From positions 38,917 through 102,916 of the forward strand of contig JANQFH010000024.1 of NCBI GenBank assembly GCA_028277945.1: a DNA stretch of 64,000 bases, written 5' to 3'. Positions 1 to 9,332 of the stretch are shown piece after piece. The notes below the pieces were generated by a model. That model saw only the letters and a list, made by a program, of their open reading frames with translations, had not been told where the DNA came from and ran no database searches. Numbering within the stretch: position 1 is the stretch's first letter; the number at the start of each line of letters is the position of its first letter. The DNA comes from Oligoflexia bacterium (GTDB taxonomy: Bacteria > Bdellovibrionota_G > JANQFH01). Made by a program: the position numbers and the translations under genes.

Positions 1-583
1 AGTGGCCAGGACCTACGGCAACCGCTGCAGCCACAGCGCTGCCACCCTGGACCTGCTCAACATCGCTACGCAACACACGGCCGTAAGGACCGCTGCCCTG
101 AATGGTGTTGAGATCCACACCCGATTGCCGGGCAAACTTGCGCACCGCAGGTGCCGCTAAGACGCGGTGGTTGGGAAGCGGTGGCAGGATCATCGCACTG
201 GCCTCCGAGCGAGCTCTGGTTTGCAAACTGGGTTGTGAACGGAGGGGTGGAGCACTCGGTTTTGCTGCTGTTGCAGAAGCTTTGGCGGGTGCACTTTTCA
301 CGGCCTTGAGTTTTGGCGTTGCACGCTTAGCTGTTTTAGTCTCTGTAGGCTCAGCAATAATGACAAAAGGGGCATCCACAGCTACGGTGTCCCCTTCTTT
401 GTAGGCTAATTTTAGAATCACCCCATCACGGGGTGAGGAGATCTCCACCGTAGCTTTGTCGGTCATCACCTCAACAATGGGCTGATCTTCTTGAACGGTG
501 TCTCCCTCTTTGACCAACCATTTGACAATCTCACCCTCAACCAAGCCCTCACCAATATCAGGCAGTTTGAACTCAAAAGCCAT
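1..583 (-). CDS. 2-oxoacid dehydrogenase E2 (dihydrolipoyl acyltransferase), 3' end outside window
   Basis: Core acyltransferase of a 2-oxoacid dehydrogenase complex; its swinging lipoyl arm carries the acyl group from E1 to CoA. The first 194 residues are visible. An N-terminal lipoyl domain (about residues 1-77) has the lipoylation site Lys43 in MTDKAT. An Ala/Pro/Lys-rich linker follows, then a peripheral-subunit-binding domain (PAVRKFARQSGVDL...GPYGRVLRSDV). The catalytic domain lies beyond position 1. The IVEVMTDKATVEI signature resembles branched-chain complexes more than pyruvate complexes (family knowledge). It is the last visible gene of the lipA-E1alpha-E1beta-E2 run and starts 8 nt after E1beta, so it should be co-transcribed. 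Substrate class is inferred. Confidence 0.9.
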   Translation of the reverse strand, partial: MAFEFKLPDIGEGLVEGEIVKWLVKEGDTVQEDQPIVEVMTDKATVEISSPRDGVILKLAYKEGDTVAVDAPFVIIAEPTETKTAKRATPKLKAVKSAPAKASATAAKPSAPPLRSQPSLQTRARSEASAMILPPLPNHRVLAAPAVRKFARQSGVDLNTIQGSGPYGRVLRSDVEQVQGGSAVAAAVAVGPGH

Positions 584-591
584 ACTTGCTC

Positions 592-1566
592 CTAAAAGTG
601 TAAAACCTGCTTGATTGCCTGCATCACCCGCAGTGCATCGGGAATGTAGACGTTCTCCAAGCTGTAAGGAAAGGGAGTGTCAAAGCCAGCCACCCGCATA
701 ATCGGCGCTTCAAGGTACTCAATGGCGCGCTCGGCAATCAGCGCCGAGATCTCGGCGCCAAAACCGCCGGTTTTGGGAGCTTCGTAGACTACGACAACAC
801 GGCCGGTCTTAGCTACAGATGCGAGGATGGCTTCAACATCAAGAGGCACCAAGGTGCGCAGATCAATCACCTCAACATCGACCTTTTGTGCTTCGCACTG
901 CTTGGCCGCTTCCAAACAGACCGGTACCATGGCACCCCAGGCAATCAAGCTAATGTCCTTACCCGGTTTCGCAACATTGGCCTTGCCCAGCTCTACGGTG
1001 AACTCGCCTTCGGGCACTTCGCCCTTAAGGGCACGGTAGATCTTTTTCGGCTCTAAAAAGAGCACGGGATCATCATCACGAATGGCACTAATGAGCAGTC
1101 CTTTGCTATCTGCAGGAGTCGAGGGAACCACCACCTTTAATCCTGGTGTGTGACAAAAGTAAGCTTCCGAGGACTGTGAGTGGTAGTGGCCACCTTTGAT
1201 GCCACCCCCATAAGGAGTACGGATGACCATGGGTACTTGGTATTCGCCGCCGGAGCGGTAACGCAGCTTGGCGGCTTCGCTGACAATTTGATCAAAAGCG
1301 GGATAGATAAAATCCATAAACTGAATCTCAGGCACCGGCCTAAGTCCATAGAGCGCCATGCCAATGGCGGTGCCAACAATGCCCGCTTCCGCAAGCGGTG
1401 TGTTCAAAACGCGGTTGGCGCCAAACTTCTGCCACAATCCTTCCGTACAACCAAAGACACCACCCTTCTGACCAATGTCTTCACCAAGCAGGATGACATT
1501 TTCATCCTGTTCCATCTCATGGTGCAGGGCCTGATTGACAGCTTGAACAATATTAAGCGTTGCCAT
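592..1566 (-). CDS. 2-oxoacid dehydrogenase E1 beta subunit (branched-chain type)
   Basis: Beta subunit of the thiamine-diphosphate E1 component, which with E1alpha decarboxylates the 2-oxoacid and acylates the lipoyl group of E2. The 324-residue protein has the usual family length. It shows the transketolase-like pyrimidine domain (VILLGEDIGQKGGVFGCTEG, then NTPLAEAGIVG) and a C-terminal transketolase domain (VEVIDLRTLVPLD). QFMDFIYPAFDQIVSEAAK and the RYRSGG motif are closest to branched-chain 2-oxoacid dehydrogenases; a pyruvate role cannot be excluded. It begins 29 nt after E1alpha on the same strand, with E2 directly downstream. Confidence 0.92.
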   Translation of the reverse strand: MATLNIVQAVNQALHHEMEQDENVILLGEDIGQKGGVFGCTEGLWQKFGANRVLNTPLAEAGIVGTAIGMALYGLRPVPEIQFMDFIYPAFDQIVSEAAKLRYRSGGEYQVPMVIRTPYGGGIKGGHYHSQSSEAYFCHTPGLKVVVPSTPADSKGLLISAIRDDDPVLFLEPKKIYRALKGEVPEGEFTVELGKANVAKPGKDISLIAWGAMVPVCLEAAKQCEAQKVDVEVIDLRTLVPLDVEAILASVAKTGRVVVVYEAPKTGGFGAEISALIAERAIEYLEAPIMRVAGFDTPFPYSLENVYIPDALRVMQAIKQVLHF

Positions 1567-1595
1567 AGTGTGCGGCGTTCCTGCTCACCCAGAGG

Positions 1596-2711
1596 CTAAA
1601 GCGGGAAAGCGCCCTCCTCTTCCCACGACTCTCTCTCTTTGAGCTCCTCTTGCAACAGGCGTTGCTGCTCTTCAAGCAGTGGGTTGGATGTGGCATAGAC
1701 GTGGGTAAATAGTGTGGAAGGATCCGGCCGTGGTTGCTTTTCCGCGGTCTTGATGGCTACGTCTACCTCCTTTTTAAAGTCCTCGCTGATCTCCTTCTCC
1801 CATGCCTCGTTCCAAATGCCTTGCTCCTGCAAATAGTTGCGGTAACGAATGAGCGGCTCGCACTTGAGGGCTTGCTCATACTCTTGTTTGTTTTGGTAGC
1901 GAGAGGCATCGTCCGATGAGGAGTGGGAAAACAAACGGTAGGTGACGTTTTCAATCAGCGTTGGCCCCTTACCTTGTCGTGCCTTTTCCACCGCTCTTTT
2001 TGTCGCCTCATAGACCGCTAAGACATCATTGCCATCCACCCGCAACCCTTCAAAACCGTAAGCTTTGGCTTTGATGGCAAAACCATCCGAGGCAGTCTGT
2101 TCGTGCGCCGGACAAGAGATCGCCCACTGGTTGTTCTCCACAATAAAAACTACGGGTGCCTGGTAGACGCCGGCAAAGTTCATAGCAACATGAAAGTCAC
2201 CCTCTGAAGTGCCACCATCACCCAGATAGACACCAGCAATGACCTTATCACCCTTGTACTTGGCGGCCATGGCCATGCCCACAGCCTGCGGTATCTGTGT
2301 GGCAATGGGGCTGGAGATGGAGACAAAGTTTGCTTTGCGAAAGCTGTGATGGCAGGGCATCTGCGCTCCCTGGGTGTGGTCTTCGCTGTTGCCGTAGATC
2401 TGATTGACAATCTCTTGCATAGAGATGCCTCGTAGTAACATCACGCCGAGTTCACGGTAGGAGGGAAAAATCCAATCCTGTTTGCGAAAGGCGTAAGCCG
2501 AGGCAATGTGCGACGCCTCCTGACCATAGGCGCCAATGTAGAAGCCGATACGACCCTGACGCTGCAACTTCATACAGCGCTCTTCAAACAGACGCACCTT
2601 GAGCATCAAGGTAAAAATAGTCCGGTGATCTTTTTGTGCCAGTCCGACCTTGTTAGCGTCGCCGTGCATCTTACTGTTGGCATCAAGGTATTGGACAATG
2701 GGTTGTTGCAT
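1596..2711 (-). CDS. 2-oxoacid dehydrogenase E1 alpha subunit (branched-chain type)
   Basis: Thiamine-diphosphate-binding alpha subunit of E1. The 371 residues contain the cofactor motif GDGGTSEGDFHVAMNFAGV...NNQWAIS (GDG...NN, about residues 190-220). The loop YRLFSHSSSDDASRY is typical of branched-chain dehydrogenase E1alpha. The ATG overlaps the lipA stop as TAATG, so translation is probably coupled to lipA. Placing lipoyl synthase first in the operon fits a complex whose E2 needs lipoylation. The E1alpha-E1beta heterotetramer form is certain; branched-chain substrate is likely but inferred from similarity. Confidence 0.92.
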   Translation of the reverse strand: MQQPIVQYLDANSKMHGDANKVGLAQKDHRTIFTLMLKVRLFEERCMKLQRQGRIGFYIGAYGQEASHIASAYAFRKQDWIFPSYRELGVMLLRGISMQEIVNQIYGNSEDHTQGAQMPCHHSFRKANFVSISSPIATQIPQAVGMAMAAKYKGDKVIAGVYLGDGGTSEGDFHVAMNFAGVYQAPVVFIVENNQWAISCPAHEQTASDGFAIKAKAYGFEGLRVDGNDVLAVYEATKRAVEKARQGKGPTLIENVTYRLFSHSSSDDASRYQNKQEYEQALKCEPLIRYRNYLQEQGIWNEAWEKEISEDFKKEVDVAIKTAEKQPRPDPSTLFTHVYATSNPLLEEQQRLLQEELKERESWEEEGAFPL

Positions 2712-3598
2712 TAAGGCCCTGCCGCAATCACACGCTTGATAAAGAACTCGCCAGCCCGGTAAGAAGAGCGCACCAACGGACCGGCGGCAACGTAGAGAAA
2801 GCCAAGCTCCAGGCCAACCTCACGATAGCGCGCAAAGGTCTCAGGATGCACAAAGGTCGCTACTTTGAGATGGCGTTTGCTTGGTTGCAGGTATTGACCT
2901 ACCGTGAGTAAATCTACGCCCACCTGGCGCAGGTCTTTCATGGCTTCGATGACCTCCTCAAAGCTCTCTCCCAAACCAACCATAATGGAAGACTTGGTGT
3001 AGACCTTGGGATCCATCTCTTTGGCGTGGCGAAGCAGGCTAAGGGATTGCTCATAGGTGGCGCGTGGATCTCGCACCTTGGGCGTGAGTCGTGCTACGGT
3101 CTCGATGTTGTGTGCTAGCACCTCAGGTTTGGCAGCCAAGATCGTGCGCAGGCAGTTCGTATCACCACGAAAGTCAGGAATGAGACACTCACATAAGATG
3201 CCGGCCTGTTTGATGGCACGGATGGTAGCGGCAAAATGGCTGGCACCTTGATCGGCCAGATCATCACGGTTCACCGAAGTGAGCACCACATAGTCAAGCC
3301 CCATGTGGGCAACGGCATCACCAATCTTGCTGGGTTCGAAGGGATCGACTTGACTGCCCTGTTTAGAGGTCTTGACCGCACAAAAGCGACAACCGCGAGT
3401 ACAAACATCTCCAAGAAGCATGAAGGTGGCCGTACCGCTATTCCAACACTCGCCAATGTTAGGACAGCGTGCCTCTTCACACACCGTCACTAAACTGTGG
3501 CGGCGTAAAACCCCTTTGAGATCCATAAAGGTCTCACCACCCGGCGCTCTTACCTTAAGCCAATGGGGTTTCGCCTGTTTATGCGTGGCTGTGGACAA
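2711..3598 (-). CDS. lipA: lipoyl synthase
   Basis: Radical-SAM enzyme that inserts two sulfur atoms into the protein-bound octanoyl chain to make lipoyl groups. All family hallmarks are present: the auxiliary-cluster motif [12 protein letters not shown] near the N-terminus, the radical-SAM motif CTRGCRFC, and the C-terminal RSSY. The 295-residue length is normal. The chosen start is TTG at 3598, preceded by GGAG seven bases upstream; the nearby ATG at 3605 is out of frame. A good promoter lies just upstream (3620-3648). lipA leads the 2-oxoacid dehydrogenase operon, whose E2 is the likely substrate. Confidence 0.95.
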   Translation of the reverse strand: MSTATHKQAKPHWLKVRAPGGETFMDLKGVLRRHSLVTVCEEARCPNIGECWNSGTATFMLLGDVCTRGCRFCAVKTSKQGSQVDPFEPSKIGDAVAHMGLDYVVLTSVNRDDLADQGASHFAATIRAIKQAGILCECLIPDFRGDTNCLRTILAAKPEVLAHNIETVARLTPKVRDPRATYEQSLSLLRHAKEMDPKVYTKSSIMVGLGESFEEVIEAMKDLRQVGVDLLTVGQYLQPSKRHLKVATFVHPETFARYREVGLELGFLYVAAGPLVRSSYRAGEFFIKRVIAAGP

Positions 3599-3619
3599 AG
3601 CTCATCTCCTCAAACGCGC

Positions 3620-3648
3620 ATCATAATAAAGCGCACTCCTGTCGACAA
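3620..3648 (-). promoter_or_regulatory. sigma70-type promoter of the lipA operon
   Basis: Read on the minus strand: -35 TTGTCG (3648-3643), 17-bp spacer, -10 TATGAT (3625-3620). The expected transcription start is about 15 nt before the lipA TTG, leaving room for the GGAG ribosome-binding site. Sequence match only. Confidence 0.55.
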
Positions 3649-3745
3649 AGAAATAGTGGCTGCACTTCATGCATAGCAGTGCTGTAAATCAGCTCAAGAA
3701 CGTGGCCTGTGAGCCCTGCTGCGCTAATTATAGCCTAATAATAAT

Positions 3746-3761
3746 AAATAGTTAACTATTT
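3746..3761. promoter_or_regulatory. 16-bp perfect palindrome, possible operator
   Basis: AAATAGTTAACTATTT is a perfect palindrome in the divergent gap between lipA (minus) and the giant exported protein (plus), 5 bp before the GTG at 3767. It lies in an AT-rich stretch that could hold the plus-strand promoter. A dimeric repressor site is the simplest reading; chance occurrence in AT-rich DNA is possible. Confidence 0.3.
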
Positions 3762-3766
3762 GAGCG

Positions 3767-6700
3767 GTGGCACGCCGCTTGCTCTTTGGCCAACCTATGG
3801 ATGGATACAAAAGGTACGGCCTTACTTTTAGGGAATTCCCTAAAAGTAAGGCCGTACCTTCTAGGGATGTGGCATGGTTGCCGCTGGTTTGGCTCTTGTG
3901 GATCTTCGCAGCTACTTATCCCACGATTGCGACCAGCCAAGAGCAAGTACCCACACTACCCATTGTCTCACTACCCGTAGCCTATCCGGAAGATGGCATC
4001 TCCATGGAGAGGCTGGCTGCACTCACGGAAACCATTTTACAGGGTGAGCCGCTTGCGCAAGTCGACCGTGATCTCGCCGCACAGCTCGGCATCCACTGGT
4101 TTATCGATGATAAAACGATGCCTGTTGATGCATTTGCTGCCTGGATGGCGACCAAGCGCGACTTTATTCAACAACACCCCATTCCCATGCTTGCCACTCA
4201 AGAGGGCATGCTCGCCTATTTTCTCTCGCACCAAAGAATTCGAGAAATTCCTTCAGAGGCGTTTGATCAACACTTTGGTAGTGGTACGCACAAAGCATTG
4301 ACAGAGCTCTATGAGGCGCGTGATCGGCAGATCTTCCTAAAGCTCTTTGCGCCACTGCATCCTGAACTAGCCGAGCTATACCAACCTGGAGAGAACTTCT
4401 TCGATATCTACACACCTCATTACGAGCCCCAGTTTGTCACTGAGTACGATCGCAACCCGCCGTGGATCGACATGGACCGTCTTGAGAAGCAACTTAACAA
4501 ATTGAATCGCGCCCTAGTGACTACGCGTGATCAACTAAGAGAGCTGGGTCTGCTCGATGACCAAGACAACTTCCTGCCCATGGATGCGCTCTTTGAGCAC
4601 GTGGGCATCGATGCAGAGAGTGGCCGTCTTATAGAAGGAGGCCGAGCTGCAGCTCAGCAACTAGCAACGATTCAAGCTTGTATCAACGATGTGCAGGCGA
4701 GGGGATATAGATACAGTAATAGAAAACTTCTAGGCGGAGCTCGGGTAAGCGCAAGTCGGAAGCGTGCAGAGATTGAGCTTGAGATCCGCAATGCCGTGGG
4801 TGCTGTCGTTTTCCACGAGAGCCTGCCTAAGCAGTTAACCGCCATCGAACAACTCTTGCTTGAAGGAGTAGCGCTACCGGTAAAAGTTTGGATTGTCGGC
4901 GGCATGATTGCCTATCCCGTGGCCATCAGCTTGCTGACAGCCGGCGTGGTGGGCGGGGAGATCAGCACGCACGGTGTTGGTGTGCATGTTGGCCTTCCAG
5001 GCACGCAGTGGGGGCCGGTTGGTTTTGGAATTACAGCAGGAGCGCGCTTTGGTCTTGCTCAGCCTTTATTGGGGCAAACGCCGATTTTGCCGGGGTTGAA
5101 TTTGCAGTTCAACGTTGGAGGGCGTGGACCCAAAGGGCTCATGGCTGGGCTCTTTCTCAACCATAATTTGAGCTACGATTTTACCTTGGCTGGTGTGGGT
5201 GGTGGTGCCCTAGGTTTTGTCTACGGCGGCTACGATGTGCTGCACGGAAATCTGTTTGCTAACCTTGGACCCTTTTTTGCTGTTAGCGATCCACGCAGTG
5301 GTGCTGTGGATTGGGGTGTCACCGTTGGTGTGGGTGCACAACAAGGCTTGCGTGGCAAGCAAACGGCTAAGACAAACAGAAACACTGAGATCACCCTGCA
5401 ACCAGCTCAGCAAGCAAAACTGCCAAAGCTGCACCTCTACACCAACCTCCTACCCACCTCACTGCCTCCGGGCTCACCCCTGCAGACCTTTGTAAGCAGA
5501 GCCGTAGGGCAAGGCTTTAAGGTGGCATTGCTAAGCCGTAAACCACTGGCAAAACCACCTATAGATGAAAAAGCGCTCGCTGCATCCAAACCCATCACCC
5601 AAATGTCAGACAGAGAGATTTGGCGCGCGCTCGAGTCCAAAAAAGAGGGAGCCAAACCAACCAATAAGCCTTCAACCAGCAACGAGGTGGATTTATTTTC
5701 TGGCTCCTACCAAGATGTGGTGCGCCGTCTGCCCAACGAACCCGGTGGAAACGCTGCTGGCTCAAAACCAACCCAGACAAATCCCCGCAAAACCGCATCA
5801 CCCGATCGGACCCCTTCTAGAGAAGGCGTGGCAACAAAACCAAAGCCGCGAGCTGTTAAAACTCCGACAAAACCCATGCAAGGTCCTAGAGCTCATAGTC
5901 GTACATCTCCATCAACTCCTTTGAACCCCATCACCATTGTTGATCCGCTTGTCGCGAACAACGAAGAGGCATCTCCCATTGGCGTGCTATCGAAAGAGGA
6001 GTGGGAAGAATGGCAAAGAGAGTGGCAGGAGATTATGCGCGAGTACATTGAGTTTCTTAGGAGCCATCCCCCGGCACCGCTCGCTATCTTTCTCTACTAT
6101 CGTGCCCTCGGTCGGGAGGTGCCGATGAACTGGCAGGAAGACTTTGAAGCAGCTTGGGGAAAAGACATTGACTTGTTCTATTTGCTGATCTTACAGCAGC
6201 ATCGTGTGTTGCCACCAGAGCTGCTCGCTCTGTTGCCGCTGCTGCAATTTATAGAGACCCAGTTCAGCTTGAGCAATGCTCTGCTGCAGAGCTTAACCAA
6301 AGAGTTGCAGCTCACAGCAGAACAGAAGCGGGCGATCGAGCAGTTTATCAACCGTATTCGCGCCTTGCGGCCCACCTTGGAGGGTAGCTTTACTTTGGCA
6401 GAGCTCTACGAGATGACCGATTTTAAGCCAAGTGCTGGTGGTAAGGACCTTGGCGACTTTCTTAAAGCAACCGCTGTTGAGCTCAGGAAAATTCGTCTAC
6501 GCTTTGGCAAGCTGCCTCATGAGACGCGCATCGAAAAGATCGAAAAATCTTTCGATGTTGACGGCGTTCTGCTTGGCCGCATGGTTGGAGAGCGAACGCA
6601 GGTGAATCGCGATGAGCTGTTTAAGATCCACACAGGAAAAACTGCGGATACTGTTGTTATAACGAGTGTTGACAAAAATTCACCTATAGCCACCCTCTCT

Positions 6701-8641
6701 GCGCACGAGCTCTACCTAGATGGACGGTTTTTCAAAGCCCTGCCCCCTCTACCTCGAATAGAGGAACAGACCGAGCTCTCCAAGACCGACAAGGCCAGCG
6801 TGCAAACAGATTTTGGTAACCATCAAGTGGATCTCTTTTTGTATTCTCCTGCTGAGGGTGATAGCAACGTCGTGCATGGCAACCAGTCTGCGGCATTGCT
6901 CTCCAAGTTTGGCGACTGGGCTCATGTCACCGTAGGTCACAGCAGTGCCTGGCAGCCCAGTCGTGAAACGGCTGCTGTCGCGGCCTTGCGCTATTTGCAT
7001 CGCTACTTCTGGCAATTCTTGGATCCTGCTACCACCACAAAGAGAGAGATAATCTTCAGCACAATAGATCCAGTGCATGCCTTGCTTGCAGGTGCCAACC
7101 TCCATCTCTTCAGGCTACGGCAAAGGGATGTGGTGGCTGGCAGCAGCAGTGTTGTCGGTACATTTCCTTCAAGCACGGGTGAGACCTTCTTAATCTACGC
7201 CACAGACACGGCCGAAGCCGCTGTGGTACCCAAAGCACCAGAGCAAGAAATCGAATATCTGCCGCTTAAACCCGTTCATCCCACACAGCTTACAAAACGC
7301 ATCAGGCTGCTGCCCATGCGCTTGAATCTTGGCAATCAAATCCTACAACCGCAGATACACGTAGCCTTAGTGCCCCTGCAACAAGACCAGACGCTTTTGT
7401 TGTTCACCGAGGGTCTACGGAAAATCGTCAACCAAGACGCGCCAGAGCATACCGCGCAGTTCCATGCTCTGTTGCGTTTTCTTGCCGATCCCGAGGTTGA
7501 TCTTAACGTGCTCGCCGATGCTGAACTACTAAGCCGCTATGGCGGACCAGAGAAACTCAGCCAAGACCTTGCCATTGCCCGTATTCACAAAAGCTCCCAA
7601 GTTGAGGAACCTCCCGAAGATAGGCAAAGCCAGTTTGAGAGGAAACTGCGTACGCTCATGCACCACTTCCAGCAAAAGGAATACGATAAAGCTGCGGCGA
7701 TGCTAGAGCAACTGCAGGAGTTTGCCGAGTCTCCACCGGTAGACGAGAGTGTTGCGAGCGATGTGCCGCCTCTGGTTAAACTGTTGCATGAGCTGCAGCA
7801 AATAGAGGTCCATGAGTACTCTGCTGAGGAGCTTGACCAGCTGTACAAAGAGATTCCCTATGCGCGAGAGGTTGCCAGCCAACTCGCTCTGCCAACTTTT
7901 GCCGGCTTGTCTGCCTTAGTGCGCTGGCGGGCCATGGTGGCAATAAGGCCGGGTGCCGCTGAGGTTGACAAGACATTAGCAACTCTTGAACAGGTAGAGC
8001 TTGGATCATTGATCTATGACGGCTTTGCTGAAGACCTGTTCTATCTGCAGCCAGATCAGGTGGTCAAAATTCCACGCTTCCTAGCTAAACTAGGTGACCA
8101 GAAAAGAAAGTTGAAAGAGTACCATTGGGTGAAAAAACAGCTGCTGCTCTTTGACATCTTGGAGTCCTTTGGGCTTGACATCATTCCAGGCAACCGTCGC
8201 ATGGTGTTGACCGAGGATGGTCATGTTGGTTTTGCCATGGAGTTTGTGCGTGGCTTTGATCTCCGGGAGTCAAACATCGAGTTTGCGCTCTTCCATGAGC
8301 TGGACCCTGAGGTGATCAAAAAGAGAGTCGAAGTTGAAGAAGAGTGGCAGGAGAACCTACGTCCTCCGCAGGTGGTTCCGCTGATGCGCGATCCGCACAT
8401 GCTACCATCGCTCGCTAAGCTGGTGAGCGCCATGGAGAAACATCACTTTAGGATTATTGATATGCAGTTTCGTATTCGCGAGAAGGGATTAGTGCTCATC
8501 GATCCTAGGGAGATTTTAATTGGTGACAAAGAGGTTGAGACGCATGTGGCTATATGGCAGGATTGGGACAACGTTTCAGAACAGCTCGAGCTGCTAAAAC
8601 GCTTCATGCAGATGATCCGTAGGGTTAATGGCTTGGAGTAG
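3767..8641 (+). CDS. giant exported multidomain protein with kinase-like C-terminal domain
   Basis: An unrecognised protein of 1624 residues. A hydrophobic export signal (WLPLVWLLWIFAATY, about residues 36-52) is preceded by 18 residues encoded by the palindromic element at 3811-3860. Residues about 375-540 are Gly-rich and hydrophobic with beta-like repeats. Residues about 640-725 form a Pro/Lys/Thr-rich linker. Several helical segments follow. From about residue 1411 the pattern resembles a protein-kinase fold: VVKIPRF (possible VAIK lysine), MEFVRGFDL (hinge), IIDMQFRIREKGLVLIDP (possible catalytic loop and metal Asp). The kinase assignment is inference. Start is uncertain: GTG 3767, ATG 3797 or GTG 3869 are all in frame. 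The architecture (export signal, long linker, terminal enzyme-like domain) recalls secreted effectors. It stands alone, convergent with the Doc module. Confidence 0.8.
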   Translation: MARRLLFGQPMDGYKRYGLTFREFPKSKAVPSRDVAWLPLVWLLWIFAATYPTIATSQEQVPTLPIVSLPVAYPEDGISMERLAALTETILQGEPLAQVDRDLAAQLGIHWFIDDKTMPVDAFAAWMATKRDFIQQHPIPMLATQEGMLAYFLSHQRIREIPSEAFDQHFGSGTHKALTELYEARDRQIFLKLFAPLHPELAELYQPGENFFDIYTPHYEPQFVTEYDRNPPWIDMDRLEKQLNKLNRALVTTRDQLRELGLLDDQDNFLPMDALFEHVGIDAESGRLIEGGRAAAQQLATIQACINDVQARGYRYSNRKLLGGARVSASRKRAEIELEIRNAVGAVVFHESLPKQLTAIEQLLLEGVALPVKVWIVGGMIAYPVAISLLTAGVVGGEISTHGVGVHVGLPGTQWGPVGFGITAGARFGLAQPLLGQTPILPGLNLQFNVGGRGPKGLMAGLFLNHNLSYDFTLAGVGGGALGFVYGGYDVLHGNLFANLGPFFAVSDPRSGAVDWGVTVGVGAQQGLRGKQTAKTNRNTEITLQPAQQAKLPKLHLYTNLLPTSLPPGSPLQTFVSRAVGQGFKVALLSRKPLAKPPIDEKALAASKPITQMSDREIWRALESKKEGAKPTNKPSTSNEVDLFSGSYQDVVRRLPNEPGGNAAGSKPTQTNPRKTASPDRTPSREGVATKPKPRAVKTPTKPMQGPRAHSRTSPSTPLNPITIVDPLVANNEEASPIGVLSKEEWEEWQREWQEIMREYIEFLRSHPPAPLAIFLYYRALGREVPMNWQEDFEAAWGKDIDLFYLLILQQHRVLPPELLALLPLLQFIETQFSLSNALLQSLTKELQLTAEQKRAIEQFINRIRALRPTLEGSFTLAELYEMTDFKPSAGGKDLGDFLKATAVELRKIRLRFGKLPHETRIEKIEKSFDVDGVLLGRMVGERTQVNRDELFKIHTGKTADTVVITSVDKNSPIATLSAHELYLDGRFFKALPPLPRIEEQTELSKTDKASVQTDFGNHQVDLFLYSPAEGDSNVVHGNQSAALLSKFGDWAHVTVGHSSAWQPSRETAAVAALRYLHRYFWQFLDPATTTKREIIFSTIDPVHALLAGANLHLFRLRQRDVVAGSSSVVGTFPSSTGETFLIYATDTAEAAVVPKAPEQEIEYLPLKPVHPTQLTKRIRLLPMRLNLGNQILQPQIHVALVPLQQDQTLLLFTEGLRKIVNQDAPEHTAQFHALLRFLADPEVDLNVLADAELLSRYGGPEKLSQDLAIARIHKSSQVEEPPEDRQSQFERKLRTLMHHFQQKEYDKAAAMLEQLQEFAESPPVDESVASDVPPLVKLLHELQQIEVHEYSAEELDQLYKEIPYAREVASQLALPTFAGLSALVRWRAMVAIRPGAAEVDKTLATLEQVELGSLIYDGFAEDLFYLQPDQVVKIPRFLAKLGDQKRKLKEYHWVKKQLLLFDILESFGLDIIPGNRRMVLTEDGHVGFAMEFVRGFDLRESNIEFALFHELDPEVIKKRVEVEEEWQENLRPPQVVPLMRDPHMLPSLAKLVSAMEKHHFRIIDMQFRIREKGLVLIDPREILIGDKEVETHVAIWQDWDNVSEQLELLKRFMQMIRRVNGLE
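3811..3860. repeat. palindromic element, copy 1 (perfect 50-nt palindrome inside a gene)
   Basis: The 50 nt from AAGGTACGGCC to GGCCGTACCTT are exactly self-complementary. They are read in frame as [16 protein letters not shown] within the N-terminal region of the giant exported protein. A further CTAGGGA follows directly and is shared with copy 4 (51121-51151). No transposase is nearby, so this is a non-autonomous element or a REP-like structure. Confidence 0.9.
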
Positions 8642-8677
8642 TGCAACCAGTTTTTCCGAAGGATGAGGCCCCGTACC

Positions 8678-9091
8678 CTAATCAAGTCTGATCTTATGGT
8701 TATCAAACCATTCCATAAGCTGCGCTTTGTCAACCTTGCCAGCCGCACAAGCATAGATGACATCCGATAGAGCGTCGGTATTCTTTTCCGATTGCTCAGA
8801 GTAGCAAAGATCCCAGCCATTCAGATTCATGAAAGTGATTGCTGAAATAACGGCTGTACGCTTATTGCCATTTACAAAGGCGTGTGCCTTGTTTAGATAA
8901 AAACAAAGCGCCGCACCAATGCCAATTATACCACCGTGAACATACGGTTGATCGCCAGGATAGAAAGCTGAATGGATGGCACTTTCTACTTTGCCGACTT
9001 CGTAGCAATGGTGTGGTTCGTGGCTTTGTTCGCAGATATACTTATTAAGCGCGATGATACTTTCTGAGGTAGGCTGAGATTTTATTTTCAC
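8678..9091 (-). CDS. doc: Doc-type (death-on-curing) Fic-fold toxin
   Basis: The 137-residue protein carries the Fic/Doc signature HAFVNGNKRTA (consensus HPFxDGNKRxA; the conserved Asp is Asn here). Known Doc proteins phosphorylate elongation factor Tu and stop translation. An upstream histidine-containing helix and GGIIGIGAALCFYLNKAHAF match the Doc family, and the length is normal. Its start overlaps the antitoxin stop by 4 nt (ATGA), the usual coupled antitoxin-toxin arrangement. The D-to-N change in the active-site loop could weaken activity. Function is inferred from family. Confidence 0.88.
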   Translation of the reverse strand: MKIKSQPTSESIIALNKYICEQSHEPHHCYEVGKVESAIHSAFYPGDQPYVHGGIIGIGAALCFYLNKAHAFVNGNKRTAVISAITFMNLNGWDLCYSEQSEKNTDALSDVIYACAAGKVDKAQLMEWFDNHKIRLD

Positions 9092-9315
9092 TTCAGCCGA
9101 TCCATCGCCTTTTCATGTTTCTTATAGGCTTTTTCAGCCACATTAAGAAATTCGTCTTTATCGACCGGTTCAAAGGTAATGGTTTGTGGCTCAGAGATAA
9201 ACTTTTTCAGTGCTAGCTTCACCAACTGTGGAAATTTCATCCTGTTTTTCTTGAGATAAGCCTGAAGCTCACTTTCAAGCTCATCGTCAATTCGTATGGT
9301 TCGAGGTAATCCCAT
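9088..9315 (-). CDS. ribbon-helix-helix antitoxin of the Doc pair
   Basis: A 75-residue protein with the N-terminal pattern PRTIRIDDELESELQAYLKKNRMKFPQLVKLALKKFI, which fits a ribbon-helix-helix DNA-binding fold (beta strand TIRID, then two helices). The charged C-terminus would wrap the Doc toxin. Such antitoxins neutralise the toxin and repress their own operon. A cluster of evenly spaced TGTAGT sites lies directly upstream and fits RHH binding. The gene is first in the two-gene operon. Confidence 0.8.
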   Translation of the reverse strand: MGLPRTIRIDDELESELQAYLKKNRMKFPQLVKLALKKFISEPQTITFEPVDKDEFLNVAEKAYKKHEKAMDRLK

Positions 9316-9332
9316 ATAGAAATCTCCTGATT

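Noticed and set aside
102..404. Plus-strand frame of 100 codons in the E2 region
   Set aside because: The minus strand encodes a clear lipoyl and subunit-binding domain protein over the same bases.
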